Source: Trichopria drosophilae (taxonomy: Eukaryota > Arthropoda > Insecta > Hymenoptera > Diapriidae). Taken from it: DNA of 64,000 nt. The notes beneath the pieces are model-generated. The model was given only the letters and a program-made list of their open reading frames with translations. It was not told where the DNA came from and made no database searches. This document shows, piece after piece, positions 1-9,235 of this stretch. Position 1 is the first letter of the stretch. Every line of letters begins with the position of its first letter. Position numbers and translations under genes: made by a program. Location of the stretch: the NCBI GenBank assembly GCA_030407085.1, contig CM059587.1:30601001-30665000 (forward strand). The letters are read 5' to 3'.

Positions 1-555
1 AACATGTACATTCAAAATTTCATTATGTACAACTTTCATTATTATACATGCACTTTTCGCAAAAAAAGGTTGCCGATTTTGTGTTAATTTGTTTTTTAAA
101 CGTTGATATCTCCGTAAATTTTGAGCGCACAGCATTACATAACAAAAGAAAATTGTTCGTAATTTCATTCTCTACAACTTTTATTTGAAGTATTTTGCGA
201 TCCGAATGGTTATTTTTTACTTATAAGCGAAAAACGCGCGATCCTCGCACGCATTACAGTTGCTCCGTAAAACTGCCATTTTTTAAAAAATCTATCTCGG
301 CTTCTATTGGTCATAGAAGCTTTTTTAAAAAACTTACTGCTTACAACACTTTCAAGCACCATTTCCCTTCGGCAGCGGATGGGGACTTTTGAGACAGTAA
401 ACAAGGGAAGCCTGTTTCCAAACATTTCAGCCCGCTGCTAATTTTTTAATCCAAATCGAAAAATATCGGCCCATTTTACTGGGCTAAAACTTCACTTGCC
501 TGACAGGATTTACCCTGGTAAAAATGAAGCTTACACTTTAAATGTACGGGAAACA

Positions 556-585
556 TACACGAAGGGTACGTACCCTTCATGTACT
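556..585. repeat. GTACACGAAG-type palindrome, copy 1
   Basis: An almost perfect 30-bp palindrome centred on GTACGTAC, with arms that read TACACGAAGGGTAC and its near complement. A sister copy lies about 1.2 kb downstream at 1755-1784. Several half-sites (CTTCGTGTAC, GTACTCTTCGTG) are scattered between 640 and 1830. This suggests the termini or sub-terminal repeats of an old mobile element. The element type is not recognised. Confidence 0.6.
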
Positions 586-793
586 TTTAAGTTACCTTTC
601 GCTTGCCGAGAGTACGAGAGTGAATTTGGACATTTTAAGAGTACTCGTGTACTCCTGATGGAAAAGTACTTCAAGAGTGAATGTGTAACGATTTTTAATG
701 GTTTTAAATGACGGATTAAAAATAATTTTTTGGCATGCGTAATTAATTTTATATAAATAATTATTATTTTATATGGATCGGTGTTTCGTCTCA

Positions 794-835
794 GGTCTGC
801 TCACGGACTCGTCAGTTGGGCTATGTGAGCAGACC
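794..835. repeat. 11-bp perfect hairpin
   Basis: GGTCTGCTCAC (794-804) pairs perfectly with GTGAGCAGACC (825-835) across a 20-nt loop. Weaker pairing outside (TTTCGT on the left, ACACGAAA on the right) extends the stem discontinuously. The local GC content is well above the flanks. It is not a tRNA: no cloverleaf, A box or B box can be found. It is probably a transposon end or a structured non-coding segment. Confidence 0.55.
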
Positions 836-1521
836 CTGCCCAAGACACGAAATTAATCGTAAATAAATATAAAATAAAGATCCTTAGTGATCTTCTTCAC
901 GATACAAACTAACTGATATTGATCAACCGAGTTGATATTTATACGGTTGTCATGCAGGTTTGTAAAAAAGCATAATAAATAAAAACAAAACAATTGAAAG
1001 ATTCCTTCCCTATCTCTTATTTTTCTTTATATATTCTTCTGAAATACCGCCACCTCTAAAGCATGGTGCCTCATAACAAAACACACCGTTACAAATGAAA
1101 GGTACACGTAGATTTTTAAGAGTACACTTTTGATATTCATATTTAAGTAGGTATACCATATTCTTATTAGGAATGAAACAAGGCATACGGGAGTGTACTT
1201 AATGAAGCGTTCTTCGAGATGAAATAAAGCGTGTAATAGAGCGTCGTTTGTCAATTTTTATACAAGTACAAGTTTGAATTAAATATTTTATTTAACAATA
1301 TTTAAAAACAATTACGTTATATATATTTATATATGTGTATAGGCGCAGTGTGGCATACTTATATTTACAATCATATTTATATTTTACTCAGAACTCATAG
1401 CATTAATCTCCAGAACATCCGTACGGAACAATGCAACCAATAAAATTAAGAATTGTCTTAAATTTTAACACAAATATCATATGACGTTATAAATATAGTG
1501 ATAGACAGTGATATGTCGTTG

Positions 1522-1586
1522 ATCGCGTAAAGCATCTTTGTTGAGGAACAATACTTGGATCGGTGACTGCTTGAGATCTCAGCTTT
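1522..1586 (+). repeat. 5S rRNA-derived fragment (SINE-like or pseudogene), copy 1
   Basis: The segment contains AATACTTGGATCGGTGACTG followed by CTTGAGATC, which matches the internal and 3' part of animal 5S rRNA, around the AGTACTTGGATGGGTGACCGC region. The 5' half is not preserved. An AT-rich tail with runs of A follows to about 1680. A second, better preserved copy at 12219-12312 has a similar AT-rich tail, which suggests a retrotransposed family rather than a working 5S gene. Confidence 0.6.
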
Positions 1587-1754
1587 TTGAAGATACTTTA
1601 TTTATCTTAAAAAAAGTTTAAAAATTATTAAAATTAAATAATAAACTAAAAATAAGAAAAAAGTGAAAAATACAATTTTTTATTAAAATCTCTTATTGTA
1701 CACTTCGGGAAGCGGCATTTAGTGTACGTACTTTTCGTGTACTCTTATCGTAAT

Positions 1755-1784
1755 GTACACGAAGCGTACGTACTCTTCGTGTAC
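1755..1784. repeat. GTACACGAAG-type palindrome, copy 2
   Basis: Second copy of the palindrome at 556-585, again centred on GTACGTAC and followed by the same T/A-rich bases. Half-sites flank it on both sides (1690-1745 and 1800-1820). Confidence 0.6.
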
Positions 1785-2005
1785 CTTTAATTTCACTCTT
1801 ACTGTACTCTTCGTGTATACGCTTCCATTTTTACCAGGTTATGCAATTTCTTTTAGGTTATGTGTGATATGTACAATACAAACGTACACGATCGTATACA
1901 CGTATAGGTGTACTTATAAGCGAAAGAAACGTTTCGTATAAAATTGTAATCGATTTTTTGTATTACTTTATGGTTTGTTAGATCTGTTCTTCAACAATGA
2001 TCCAA

Positions 2006-2585
2006 ACTGTAAAAAATCCTTTGTAAAATTACTATGGAGTTGTAAAATTAAACCACAGTTTTACTTACTAGAGAAAGTTTAAAATCACAACTCTGAAAAA
2101 TGTAAAATTCCTATTTGGCTAGGTATTGTACACTGCAATAGTAATATAACAACAAAATTGTAAAATTGCTATTCTCAGAGTGGGTCGTAATAATTATACC
2201 TATTCTGAGAGTAGTAATTTTACTACTCTGAAAGTTGTCATTTTTACTACTTTAGAAGCAGTAAATTTACAAGATTAATTTAATTTTACTATTCTGGAAG
2301 CTGTAAATTTACAAACTCGCTGTTCATTTTACCTACTCTCAGAGTACAGTAGGACCTCTCTTATTCGAACCTCTCTTATTCTAATTGCCTTTCTTATTCT
2401 AATTGTCCAGCCTCACTTATTCTAATAGTTCCCCCACAAGTCTTCTCCCACTATCACACGAAAAGTCAACGAAAAATATTGTCCACGAATCACAAGCTCG
2501 CAAGCAAAGTAAGTGGGGGTAAGGGGAAAATTAGAATAAGAGAGGTCCTACTGTAGTAATTTTACAAAAGGATTTTTTACAGTGC
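2006..2585. mobile_element. Miniature inverted-repeat element (outer)
   Basis: The left end ACTGTAAAAAATCC (from 2006) and the right end GGATTTTTTACAGT (to about 2583) are complementary for about 30 bp, continuing inward as TTTGTAAAATTACT, with one base missing on the left. The interior is AT-rich with small palindromes such as AGTAGTAATTTTACTACT. It carries no coding sequence. A second element is inserted near its right end (2347-2553). The superfamily is not clear. Confidence 0.7.
2347..2553. mobile_element. Nested 207-bp TA-flanked MITE (pogo/Tc1-like ends)
   Basis: The ends CAGTAGGACCTCTCTTATTC and its inverse GAATAAGAGAGGTCCTACTG are 20-bp perfect inverted repeats. Both sides are flanked by TA (2345-2346 and 2554-2555), the target duplication of Tc1/mariner/pogo transposases. 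The CTCTTATTC motif is repeated several times next to the left end. There is no ORF, so it is non-autonomous. It sits inside the outer inverted-repeat element, so it inserted later. Confidence 0.85.
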
Positions 2586-2886
2586 AGTCCAGATGTGTCT
2601 TATTTCAAGTCTTCCGACCGAAGCGATGATTCGACTTATACTTGACATATTATTTCTGATTGGTTCAAATTCGAATTGACCCACCACTCATATAAGGCTA
2701 CCTTGTAAATGTGTTTGTATAACTGTGTATAACCGCCGGTCGTTTAAAAATGGCGTCCCGGTTCCAGTGTTTGTCGGAGTAAGACGCCTTGCAAATAACA
2801 CCCTGTATTTTTCACTAATTTCTTTGAAATTTTGACAAAGGGCATACCATTTTACGCCTGCTAAGAAATTGAAATCTAAACAAGAG

Positions 2887-2956
2887 GTAAAATTAATATT
2901 TTTAAGTAAAACAATGAAGAAACTCTGTTGTTATTAAGATGTTAAACTCTTTTTAG
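2887..2956 (+). other. Probable 5' UTR intron of the GCNA gene
   Basis: A 70-nt segment with a GTAAAA donor and a pyrimidine-rich TCTTTTTAG acceptor ends 40 nt before the GCNA start codon. Inferred from splice-site appearance only. Confidence 0.4.
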
Positions 2957-2996
2957 GAGAAATCAACGAATATAAGCGTGTATATTCGTTAGCAAT

Positions 2997-5417
2997 ATGC
3001 ACGAAGAAGCTGACTTTTATAATTATCGAGAAGCGAATTCAATTCGTTTTTGCAAAGAGTGGCAAAGTAAATATTGGAAGTCGCATAATGGTAGCTGTGA
3101 CAGCAGATCGTCATCCGAGAGTGGCTCGCAGAACATTCGTTTACATCTTTCGGAGTCTCATTTAGAAAAGGGAAAAGGAAACATCAGTTACAAGAAACAA
3201 ACCGAAGTAATTTTAATTAGTGATTCCAGTGACGACGAAATAATTTCTACGCAACAAAGATCTGAACATTTAGTGAGTGTTAAAAGTCTACTAGTAGCCG
3301 ATTCATCTTGTGACGAAAGTGAGGCACGTTATCGAATTCCAGAAGTTCGTAGAATTGCCATAATTAACGAGTCTGACGAAGATCAGGTATCTGTTGTAAG
3401 TTCTGTTAAACCCAATGTTGTATCAAAACCTGCGGCTTTGCCTGACAGTGAAGATGACGAGATTCCAGCGACTCAAAATTTACGTCTCAGTCAGAGTATA
3501 AGAAAAGTCGAAATTCCAATTGAAATGACTGATGATATCCAAACTTTATCCGAGCGTAAGAAACGTCAAATTGCCAACTGGTTAGAAGCTTACGTACCTC
3601 AATCGCAATGTGAAAGTTCCTGCAGTGAAAGTGTCATATCAGCAAGTTGTAACAATAGTACAAGCTCAGGAAATAGCAGTCTTGAAAGATTTGAGCAACA
3701 TCATGAAACTCCGAATAATAGAGGCAGAATTTTAAAACCTGCAACAGAAATAACTCCGCGTAATGAAATATACAAGAATAAAGAAATACCTAAACAGTTA
3801 GAAAATGTCGTTTCTAAAAAAATAGTTGCTGAAACTCCAATTAATAGAAGTGTCGTAAATGAAAGCCCTGGAGATTCAGGAAATAAAAGTACCAGGCGTC
3901 AGTTAACGCTGGAAAATTATTTACAAAAATCAAAAGTGAACGGATCGATAGAATTAGGTTCGTTAAAGAAAAAATCTTTACAAAATCAAACAGTTCGCGA
4001 AACTGTAAAAAAGCCACCGTTAAAAGATATTGAAATTAAAGATTGTGCTGATATTCTTGACAAATTGTACGGAAATAAGTGGAGAGCAGTTGCAAATGAT
4101 TTATTACCAATTTCGGAAACAAAAGCGAAACCTGTACCAAAAGTTAGCAGAGCCATTCAGACCGAGAAAAAATCTTCAAAAATCAATCAAGTTTTTAAAG
4201 AAAAGAAAACTATTAAATCTTCAGAAAGTGAATCTTCTAAACGAGTAGACGTATTAAAGACGCGAAGCACAGTTGCTCCAAAAGAATCGAAAGCAAAATC
4301 CAAGGCACCAAAACCTTCCTCTAGCGAAAGTAGTCCTGACGGTTCATTTTACACGGCACAAACTCACGTGCCCTGCTCGCAAGTTTCAGTACCAGCCAAG
4401 ATACCTGAAACAGTGCGCAGGGCATTGGCGATTTGCGATCCTGAATCTGACGACGAAGAATCGGTTAGGCCAGAACGTATCGAACGAAGGCGTCTGTCTT
4501 ATAGCGACGACTCTGACACTGATACTAGCGAGTTTGATCCCTACGACTTAGTAATACCGAAGAAAACTGTAATTACGAAATCTAAAAAGCCCTCTACACC
4601 GCAACCAAAGTCTAGGAGCTTTCTGGCATCGTTGTCGAACACAGTCCCTATCGCAGTTGCCCATCCAGATGCTAAGACGTACCGAACTAAGTATAAGACA
4701 ACGAAAGAGGAATTGTGCAAACGCCTTTATAAGCTTTTTAATGAAAATGTCTTCGAAAGTAAACTTCCGGAGGACATGTCAATTGAATGGAATGCAAGAA
4801 TGCGAGGAACAGCAGGATTCTGTTATAATAAGTCTTCGATAAAAGCGCTGGGTGCAAAAGTCCGCGCGTCGAGGATTGTTCTGTCAACAAAGATTCTAGA
4901 TACGCCAGATCGCTTGCGTGATACTTTAGTACATGAAATGTGTCACGCTGCGACTTGGTTAGTCAACGGTGTCACAGATGGCCACGGATCATACTGGAAA
5001 GCTTGGGCGCAAAAAGCTTTGAAAGCATTCCCCGAACTTCCACCAATCACTCGATGTCACGACTACGAAATAAAAACTAAGTTTACTTATAGATGCGTCG
5101 ACTGCGGTTATAGTATTGGAAGACACTCAAAATCTCTGGACGTTGAACGAAAACGTTGCGGCCATTGCTTTGGCAAATTCGAATTATTAGTTAATAAGAC
5201 GACAAAGAATGGAACTGTTCAAACTAAAACGCCAGCAAAAGAGCCATCAGGATTTGCGCTTTTTGTAAAAGAAAATTATCATTCGGTTAAACAGAATCAG
5301 TCCAAATTAAAGCATGGTGAAGTTATGAAAATCTTGGGACAGAAATTCTCTGCTGTCAAGATTACAAAGAATACTGTAGGTACAGGGAATAAAGAGAATG
5401 ACGCGCCGAATCCTTAA
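2997..5417 (+). CDS. Gcna: GCNA-like SprT metalloprotease with HMG box
   Basis: An 806-residue protein in one coding exon. The N-terminal 540 residues are acidic, Ser-rich and presumably disordered. They carry several SUMO-interaction-like patches, each a hydrophobic run next to Ser-Asp/Glu (VILISDSSDDE near 71, then IINESDEDQ and LPDSEDDE). Residues about 552-690 form a SprT domain with the zinc-binding helix HEMCH at 646-650 and a downstream H/W-rich segment. A zinc ribbon follows, with Cys pairs in YRCVDCGY and RCGHC. The C-terminus has an HMG-box-like segment (about 747-795, GFALFVKENY). This order matches GCNA (ACRC), not SPRTN, which lacks the HMG box. In animals GCNA resolves DNA-protein crosslinks in germ cells. 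The start codon follows a probable 5' UTR intron. No frame breaks are seen. Confidence 0.93.
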   Translation: MHEEADFYNYREANSIRFCKEWQSKYWKSHNGSCDSRSSSESGSQNIRLHLSESHLEKGKGNISYKKQTEVILISDSSDDEIISTQQRSEHLVSVKSLLVADSSCDESEARYRIPEVRRIAIINESDEDQVSVVSSVKPNVVSKPAALPDSEDDEIPATQNLRLSQSIRKVEIPIEMTDDIQTLSERKKRQIANWLEAYVPQSQCESSCSESVISASCNNSTSSGNSSLERFEQHHETPNNRGRILKPATEITPRNEIYKNKEIPKQLENVVSKKIVAETPINRSVVNESPGDSGNKSTRRQLTLENYLQKSKVNGSIELGSLKKKSLQNQTVRETVKKPPLKDIEIKDCADILDKLYGNKWRAVANDLLPISETKAKPVPKVSRAIQTEKKSSKINQVFKEKKTIKSSESESSKRVDVLKTRSTVAPKESKAKSKAPKPSSSESSPDGSFYTAQTHVPCSQVSVPAKIPETVRRALAICDPESDDEESVRPERIERRRLSYSDDSDTDTSEFDPYDLVIPKKTVITKSKKPSTPQPKSRSFLASLSNTVPIAVAHPDAKTYRTKYKTTKEELCKRLYKLFNENVFESKLPEDMSIEWNARMRGTAGFCYNKSSIKALGAKVRASRIVLSTKILDTPDRLRDTLVHEMCHAATWLVNGVTDGHGSYWKAWAQKALKAFPELPPITRCHDYEIKTKFTYRCVDCGYSIGRHSKSLDVERKRCGHCFGKFELLVNKTTKNGTVQTKTPAKEPSGFALFVKENYHSVKQNQSKLKHGEVMKILGQKFSAVKITKNTVGTGNKENDAPNP

Positions 5418-5672
5418 GAATTGGCAAAAATGTATATTTCAACATTAATTTCTAAGAAGATAATTCAAATATCAAGAAAAATGCAGGGCTACATGAACTG
5501 AATTGATATAGCAACGACGATAGAAAAATTCTGTAAATTGCCAAATTTGAAGTGAGTATATTGAAACACTGATTTTTTTACATATATTTCATTTTTTTTT
5601 TTACATATGCTATCGTTTACACAAAGTTTTATGTACTTATGCAAATTTTTAATTATTAGTATCAACGAGTTT
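5418..5672. other. Short non-coding spacer
   Basis: AT-rich 3' flank of the GCNA gene. No further feature recognised before the transposon remains that start near 5673. Confidence 0.5.
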
Positions 5673-5722
5673 CAGTATAAATACTATCGGTTAAAGTTTT
5701 GGTTAACTTCTGGTCTTAAAAA
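5673..5722 (-). mobile_element. Penelope-like element fragment (inverted copy)
   Basis: About 46 bp (TTTGGTTAACTTCTGGTCTT and neighbours) are the reverse complement of 7823-7868, which lies just upstream of the GIY-YIG fragment at 7302-7769. The two inverted copies bracket a LINE insertion and the GIY-YIG fragment. Inferred to be a rearranged piece of the same Penelope-like family. Confidence 0.5.
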
Positions 5723-5784
5723 GAGATATAATCTATACAATTTTTTTTTTACGATAAGTTGGGGAATACAAAATAATTTCTTAA

Positions 5785-7094
5785 ATATAAATTTTGCGAA
5801 GGCGTTTGATTCAGTCGACCATGGACTACTCATCAATAAGCTTTCACAATTGGGAATTTTTAGAAATCTCTTAAGATGGTTTGGTAATTATTTGATGAAT
5901 CGCCAGCAAATGGTAGGAATTAGAGATTCCATCTCGAATCCATATATCGTTACTTCAGGAGTCCTTCAAGGTTCCCACCTGGGACCTTTATTGTTTGTTC
6001 TATTCATAAACGACATTGTACATTCTATCAAATACTCGAAATTCCTGCTATTTGCTGACGATATCAAATTGTATATTGAGATTCTATCTCCCCTTGATGC
6101 ATGCAATCTCCAAAAGGACTTAAATGCAATTGTTTTGTGGGCCGACTATAAATTGTTACCTCTTAACATTCAAAAATGCAAATCCATTTCATTCCACAGA
6201 CGTTTTCAATTTTTTAATTACGATTATCTCATGTCTAGCTCGTTCCTTCAGAGGGTAGATTCCATCTCAGATTTGGATATTATCCTGGACTCGTCATTTT
6301 GCTTCAGACCTCGCCAAGACAGTATTTTAGCTAAGGCTTATTCTGCTCTGGGATTCTTAAGACGTTCTACAAAAGATTTTAATAATATTCACTCTATCAT
6401 TCACCTTTATAAAGCACTTGTTCTTCCGCATATTACATATGGTTCGGTTATTTGGTCACCTCACTTCAAGAAATATATAAATAATTTGGAATCCCTGCAT
6501 CATAAGTTTATTCGGTTTCTCTCTTTTAAATCTCATTCTCCTATGTCTTTCATTGATCATGACTACTCTAAATTATCAAGTTCCCTTAATTTGCCCACAG
6601 TCCATTCTATTCATACGTATTTTAATGTAACTTTTGTTTATAAAATTCTGTATGGTGGTCTGAATTGTAGAGAACTGTCCAACTTAAACCCATCGTGTCA
6701 GCCGTTATCTGATTAGGGATCTCCGCCCTCTGGAGGAAATTAACAGTTCGTCTAATTTTGGTTTTTATTCTCCCATTAGTCGTCTGCGGAGGGATTGGAA
6801 TGCGCTTTCTCTGCAATCTTATGATTTGCCTTTAAACACTGCATTTGGGTTGTTTAGAGCGACGTGCCTAAGATTTTATCCGGAGGTTTTATAGTGGTTT
6901 TATGTGTCTATTGTTTTTATCGAATCATGATTGTTTATTATTTATTATGTATTGTTTATATTAATTTGTTTACCAGCAGTTTTATGAATTTTATTTTGCG
7001 AGTCTACCAATGTAAAAATATTTTTATTATTTTTTGTAAAAGGCCTTATGGGTCGTTGATGATTTTAAATAAATAAATAAATAAATAAATTAAA
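5785..7094 (+). pseudogene. 5'-truncated jockey/CR1-like LINE, RT domain
   Basis: The open frame from about 5791 encodes reverse-transcriptase blocks in order: FAKAFDSVDH, GVLQGSHLGPLLF, and the catalytic FADDIKLY. The thumb and C-terminal region of jockey-superfamily LINEs ([14 protein letters not shown]) follows. The frame breaks near 6710 and the rest of the C-terminus continues in another frame (RLRRDWNALS, then FRATCLRFYPEVL and stop near 6893). The 3' UTR ends in a small GGCCTTATGGGTC hairpin and an (AAAT)n tail to 7094. The N-terminal ORF, endonuclease and first RT blocks are missing, as is usual for truncated retrotransposition. It is dead but fairly young, because most of the frame is open. 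Confidence 0.88.
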
Positions 7095-7179
7095 ATTAAC
7101 ATAGGAAAAGAGACGGTGTAAATAATATAAATAAAACAGGGAGCTGTTGGAGGGTAAACAAAATAAAAATTATGATAAC

Positions 7180-7208
7180 GTTTCGACCCTAATTCGGGTC
7201 CTTTTCAG
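7180..7208 (-). ncRNA. Decayed hammerhead-ribozyme-like core in a Penelope-like element
   Basis: Read on the minus strand, CTGAAAA is followed by the stem GGACCC/GGGTC with a six-base loop and then GAAAC. This is the order of the hammerhead catalytic core (CUGANGA, stem II, GAAA). Hammerhead motifs are known in Penelope-like elements. The invariant G of CUGANGA is A here, so activity is unlikely. Confidence 0.45.
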
Positions 7209-7301
7209 AAAGGGTATAAAAAACCAGAAAAATTGGTTCGTATTTATATTAAATACATAGAATCAACTGCTTAATACGTTACATTTGAATTACTTATTAT
7301 T

Positions 7302-7769
7302 TTAAAAAAGAATGGTATATTTCTGGAAGATTCGAGACCTCATAATCTGATGTTTTTCTCTTTTTTTGATAAAGAAATTTTCCATGTTGTATCCTTTTTT
7401 CCAGTTTTTCTCTTTTGCAAGAATTTTTGTATTCTTGTAATCGAAATCATGACCAGTTTCCAATCGATGTAAAGTCAAACCAGAATGTTGTTCACTATTT
7501 TTGGCTAAAATATACTTTTTGTGTTTTTTTATTCGAGAATCAAGAGGTCTGTAGGTTTGTCCTATGTAGGATTTATTACATAGAAAGCATGGTATTTTGT
7601 AAACGACTCCACTTTGCTTCTCTACAGGTAACATGTCTTTTTCCGGTTTAATTTTCACAATGTTAGTTTTGAAAGGTGTTGAAATTATCCTGATATTTCG
7701 TATTTTGAAAATATTAGCTAAGTTTTCAATTAGCTCTTTAATGTATGAAAACTCTTTTTGGAGACACAT
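7302..7769 (-). pseudogene. Penelope-like GIY-YIG endonuclease fragment
   Basis: About 155 residues. The block GVVYKIPCFLCNKSYIGQT is the GIY-YIG motif with the Cys pair typical of Penelope-like retroelements. A conserved Arg-containing helix (RPLDSRIKKHKKYI) and the H/GH block (SGLTLHRLETGHDFDY) follow. This domain nicks target DNA for retrotransposition. The preceding reverse transcriptase is absent, so it is a remnant although the frame itself is open to its natural-looking end. Confidence 0.85.
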
Positions 7770-7870
7770 TATTATTGTTTGTTACGTTACTGTTGTTTGA
7801 ATTGAAATGCAGACAACGTTTTTAAGACCAGAAATTAACCAAAACTTTAATCGATAGTATTTATACTTAT

Positions 7871-8209
7871 ACAAATATGTAAATTTATTGCAATTTAATC
7901 TTTTAAGTTTAATTAGATTCATTTTAATAATATTATATTTAATGTTTTATGAATGTATTGAGTACCCAGTAAATGGAAAAGTATTAACGAGTTATTAACT
8001 AAATATTTTAAAATTTTGTTATTTAAATTTCTAAAACAAAATTTACTCAAGGACTGCATGTTTTTGATAGAGTTAAAAGATTACATAAATTGTATATATT
8101 GCTTTCATATTTTTCAATGAACCTTTCAGTTTAAAATTTATGCAGATTGCAGTATCTTTCAACAAATTTTTGTACAAAGAATTGCCATGTAATGGTCAAT
8201 GAAAGCAAA
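7871..8209. other. AT-rich spacer with no recognised feature
   Basis: Low-complexity AT-rich DNA. No coding or repeat structure could be supported. Confidence 0.5.
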
Positions 8210-9235
8210 GCACGGTGTGCCTTAATAGGCCTCAACCCAAAAGTTCTTGTACTTCAAAATTTCTTTCCAGGTTCGAATCTGGACTATTTTTAGATTATAT
8301 TGTGAAAATTTCAAAATCATCTATGAAGCCATTTTCGAGAAAATCCATTTTTAGTATTTAAAACGTTTAAAATTTGATATAATTCCATTAATCATTAATA
8401 ATACATTTATTTTATCAGAATATGTAAAAAGACATTGAAAATAAATAAGGCCTTTATTTATTATTATTTATTATTATAAAAATGATTTGACAATTATACT
8501 TGTATATTAATGTATTATTAAAACGGCTATCATGTCATAAGGCATAGTGATGTCGTTGTTAATATTTATACATATATTACACCAACATGTAAACTATTAT
8601 GAAAAGAGTGTGCAAAAGTTTCTTCGTAGAGTCAGGATGTGTTTTTGAATCTTCGTTTTTTCCCACACTGGCTGAAAATCAAAATGCACGGCTTGCTCCA
8701 GGTAGAAACCCAATCCTTTTTGTATTTGTCGCAATATTGTTCTACGTGAAAAAATGGGGTGTGAATTTTTGTATCTCACTTTAAAAGACTGTATGTACTT
8801 TTTATAATCTGATTTTAGATTATTTCCGAAACATAACGAAACTATTTTTTCGAAATCATTAAAAGCTCTCACATACTTCAGCAAACCCACATTTGAACGA
8901 AGGTGGGAATACGATTACAATATTTAGAAATTATAAAATTTATAATATTAAAAATCGATTTTTGAGTGCTTTAATTCACTGAATATATCATTTGTAACAT
9001 TCACAATAAAACCTTTATTTATTCTCAATGTCTTTTTACATATTCTGATAATAAAATAAATGTATTATTAATGTTCAATGAAATTTATATAAAATTTTCA
9101 ATATTTTAAATACTAAAAATTGCACAAATTATTTTGAAATTTTCACAATATAATCTGAAAATAGTCTAGATTCGAATCCAGAAAGAAAATCTGAAGTGCA
9201 AGAACTTTTAGGTTGGGCCTCTTCAGGCGAACCAT
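8210..9235. mobile_element. Element with long (about 240 bp) terminal inverted repeats
   Basis: The left arm (8210 to about 8460) and the right arm (about 9000-9235) are inverted copies with roughly 85% identity. Shared segments include AGATTATATTGTGAAAATTT and CAGAATATGTAAAAAGACAT. The ends read CACGGTGTGCC and CATGGTTCGCC. The centre contains a protein-coding remnant on the minus strand (8597-8890). A clear target-site duplication is not visible. It is probably a deletion derivative of a DNA transposon that once encoded the central protein. Confidence 0.75.
8597..8890 (-). pseudogene. Remnant of a transposon-associated protein (GLGFYLEQA motif)
   Basis: About 97 residues open. The pattern FKVRYKNSHPIF, then GLGFYLEQAVHFDF and VWEKTKI, resembles the C-terminal part of uncharacterised insect and cnidarian repeat-encoded proteins that carry a 'GLGFYSEQA' block. 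This family recognition is from memory and moderate. The fragment lies between long inverted repeats, in keeping with a transposase-like origin. Function unknown. Confidence 0.5.

Larger units (their letters stand above)
1..1521. other. Non-genic, repeat-derived AT-rich DNA
   Basis: No coding region can be supported here. The first 250 bases resemble the non-coding ends of the transposon fragment at the far right of the window: both are AT-rich and contain phrases such as 'ctacaact' followed by T-rich runs. The stretch also holds the GTAC palindrome at 556-585 and a hairpin at 794-835, listed separately. Short open frames overlap on both strands and have no recognisable protein content. Confidence 0.6.
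7095..7870 (-). mobile_element. Penelope-like element, 3' part
   Basis: This segment holds the GIY-YIG coding fragment (7302-7769) and, 3' of it on the minus strand, a non-coding end with a hammerhead-like core at 7180-7208. The upstream boundary (7823-7868) is repeated inverted at 5673-5722. The RT domain of Penelope elements is not present. The LINE tail ends directly before it, so the LINE inserted next to or into this element. Confidence 0.7.

Noticed and set aside
194..425. Overlapping open frames of about 70 codons on both strands
   Set aside because: They mirror each other in a palindromic TTTTTTAAAAAA-rich stretch and resemble no protein. Taken as repeat sequence.
8268..8290. tRNA B-box-like sequence (CCAGGTTCGAATCTGG)
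   Set aside because: It looks like a T-arm, but no A box, acceptor stem or anticodon arm is present. The inverted copy near 9170 shows it is part of the long terminal repeats.
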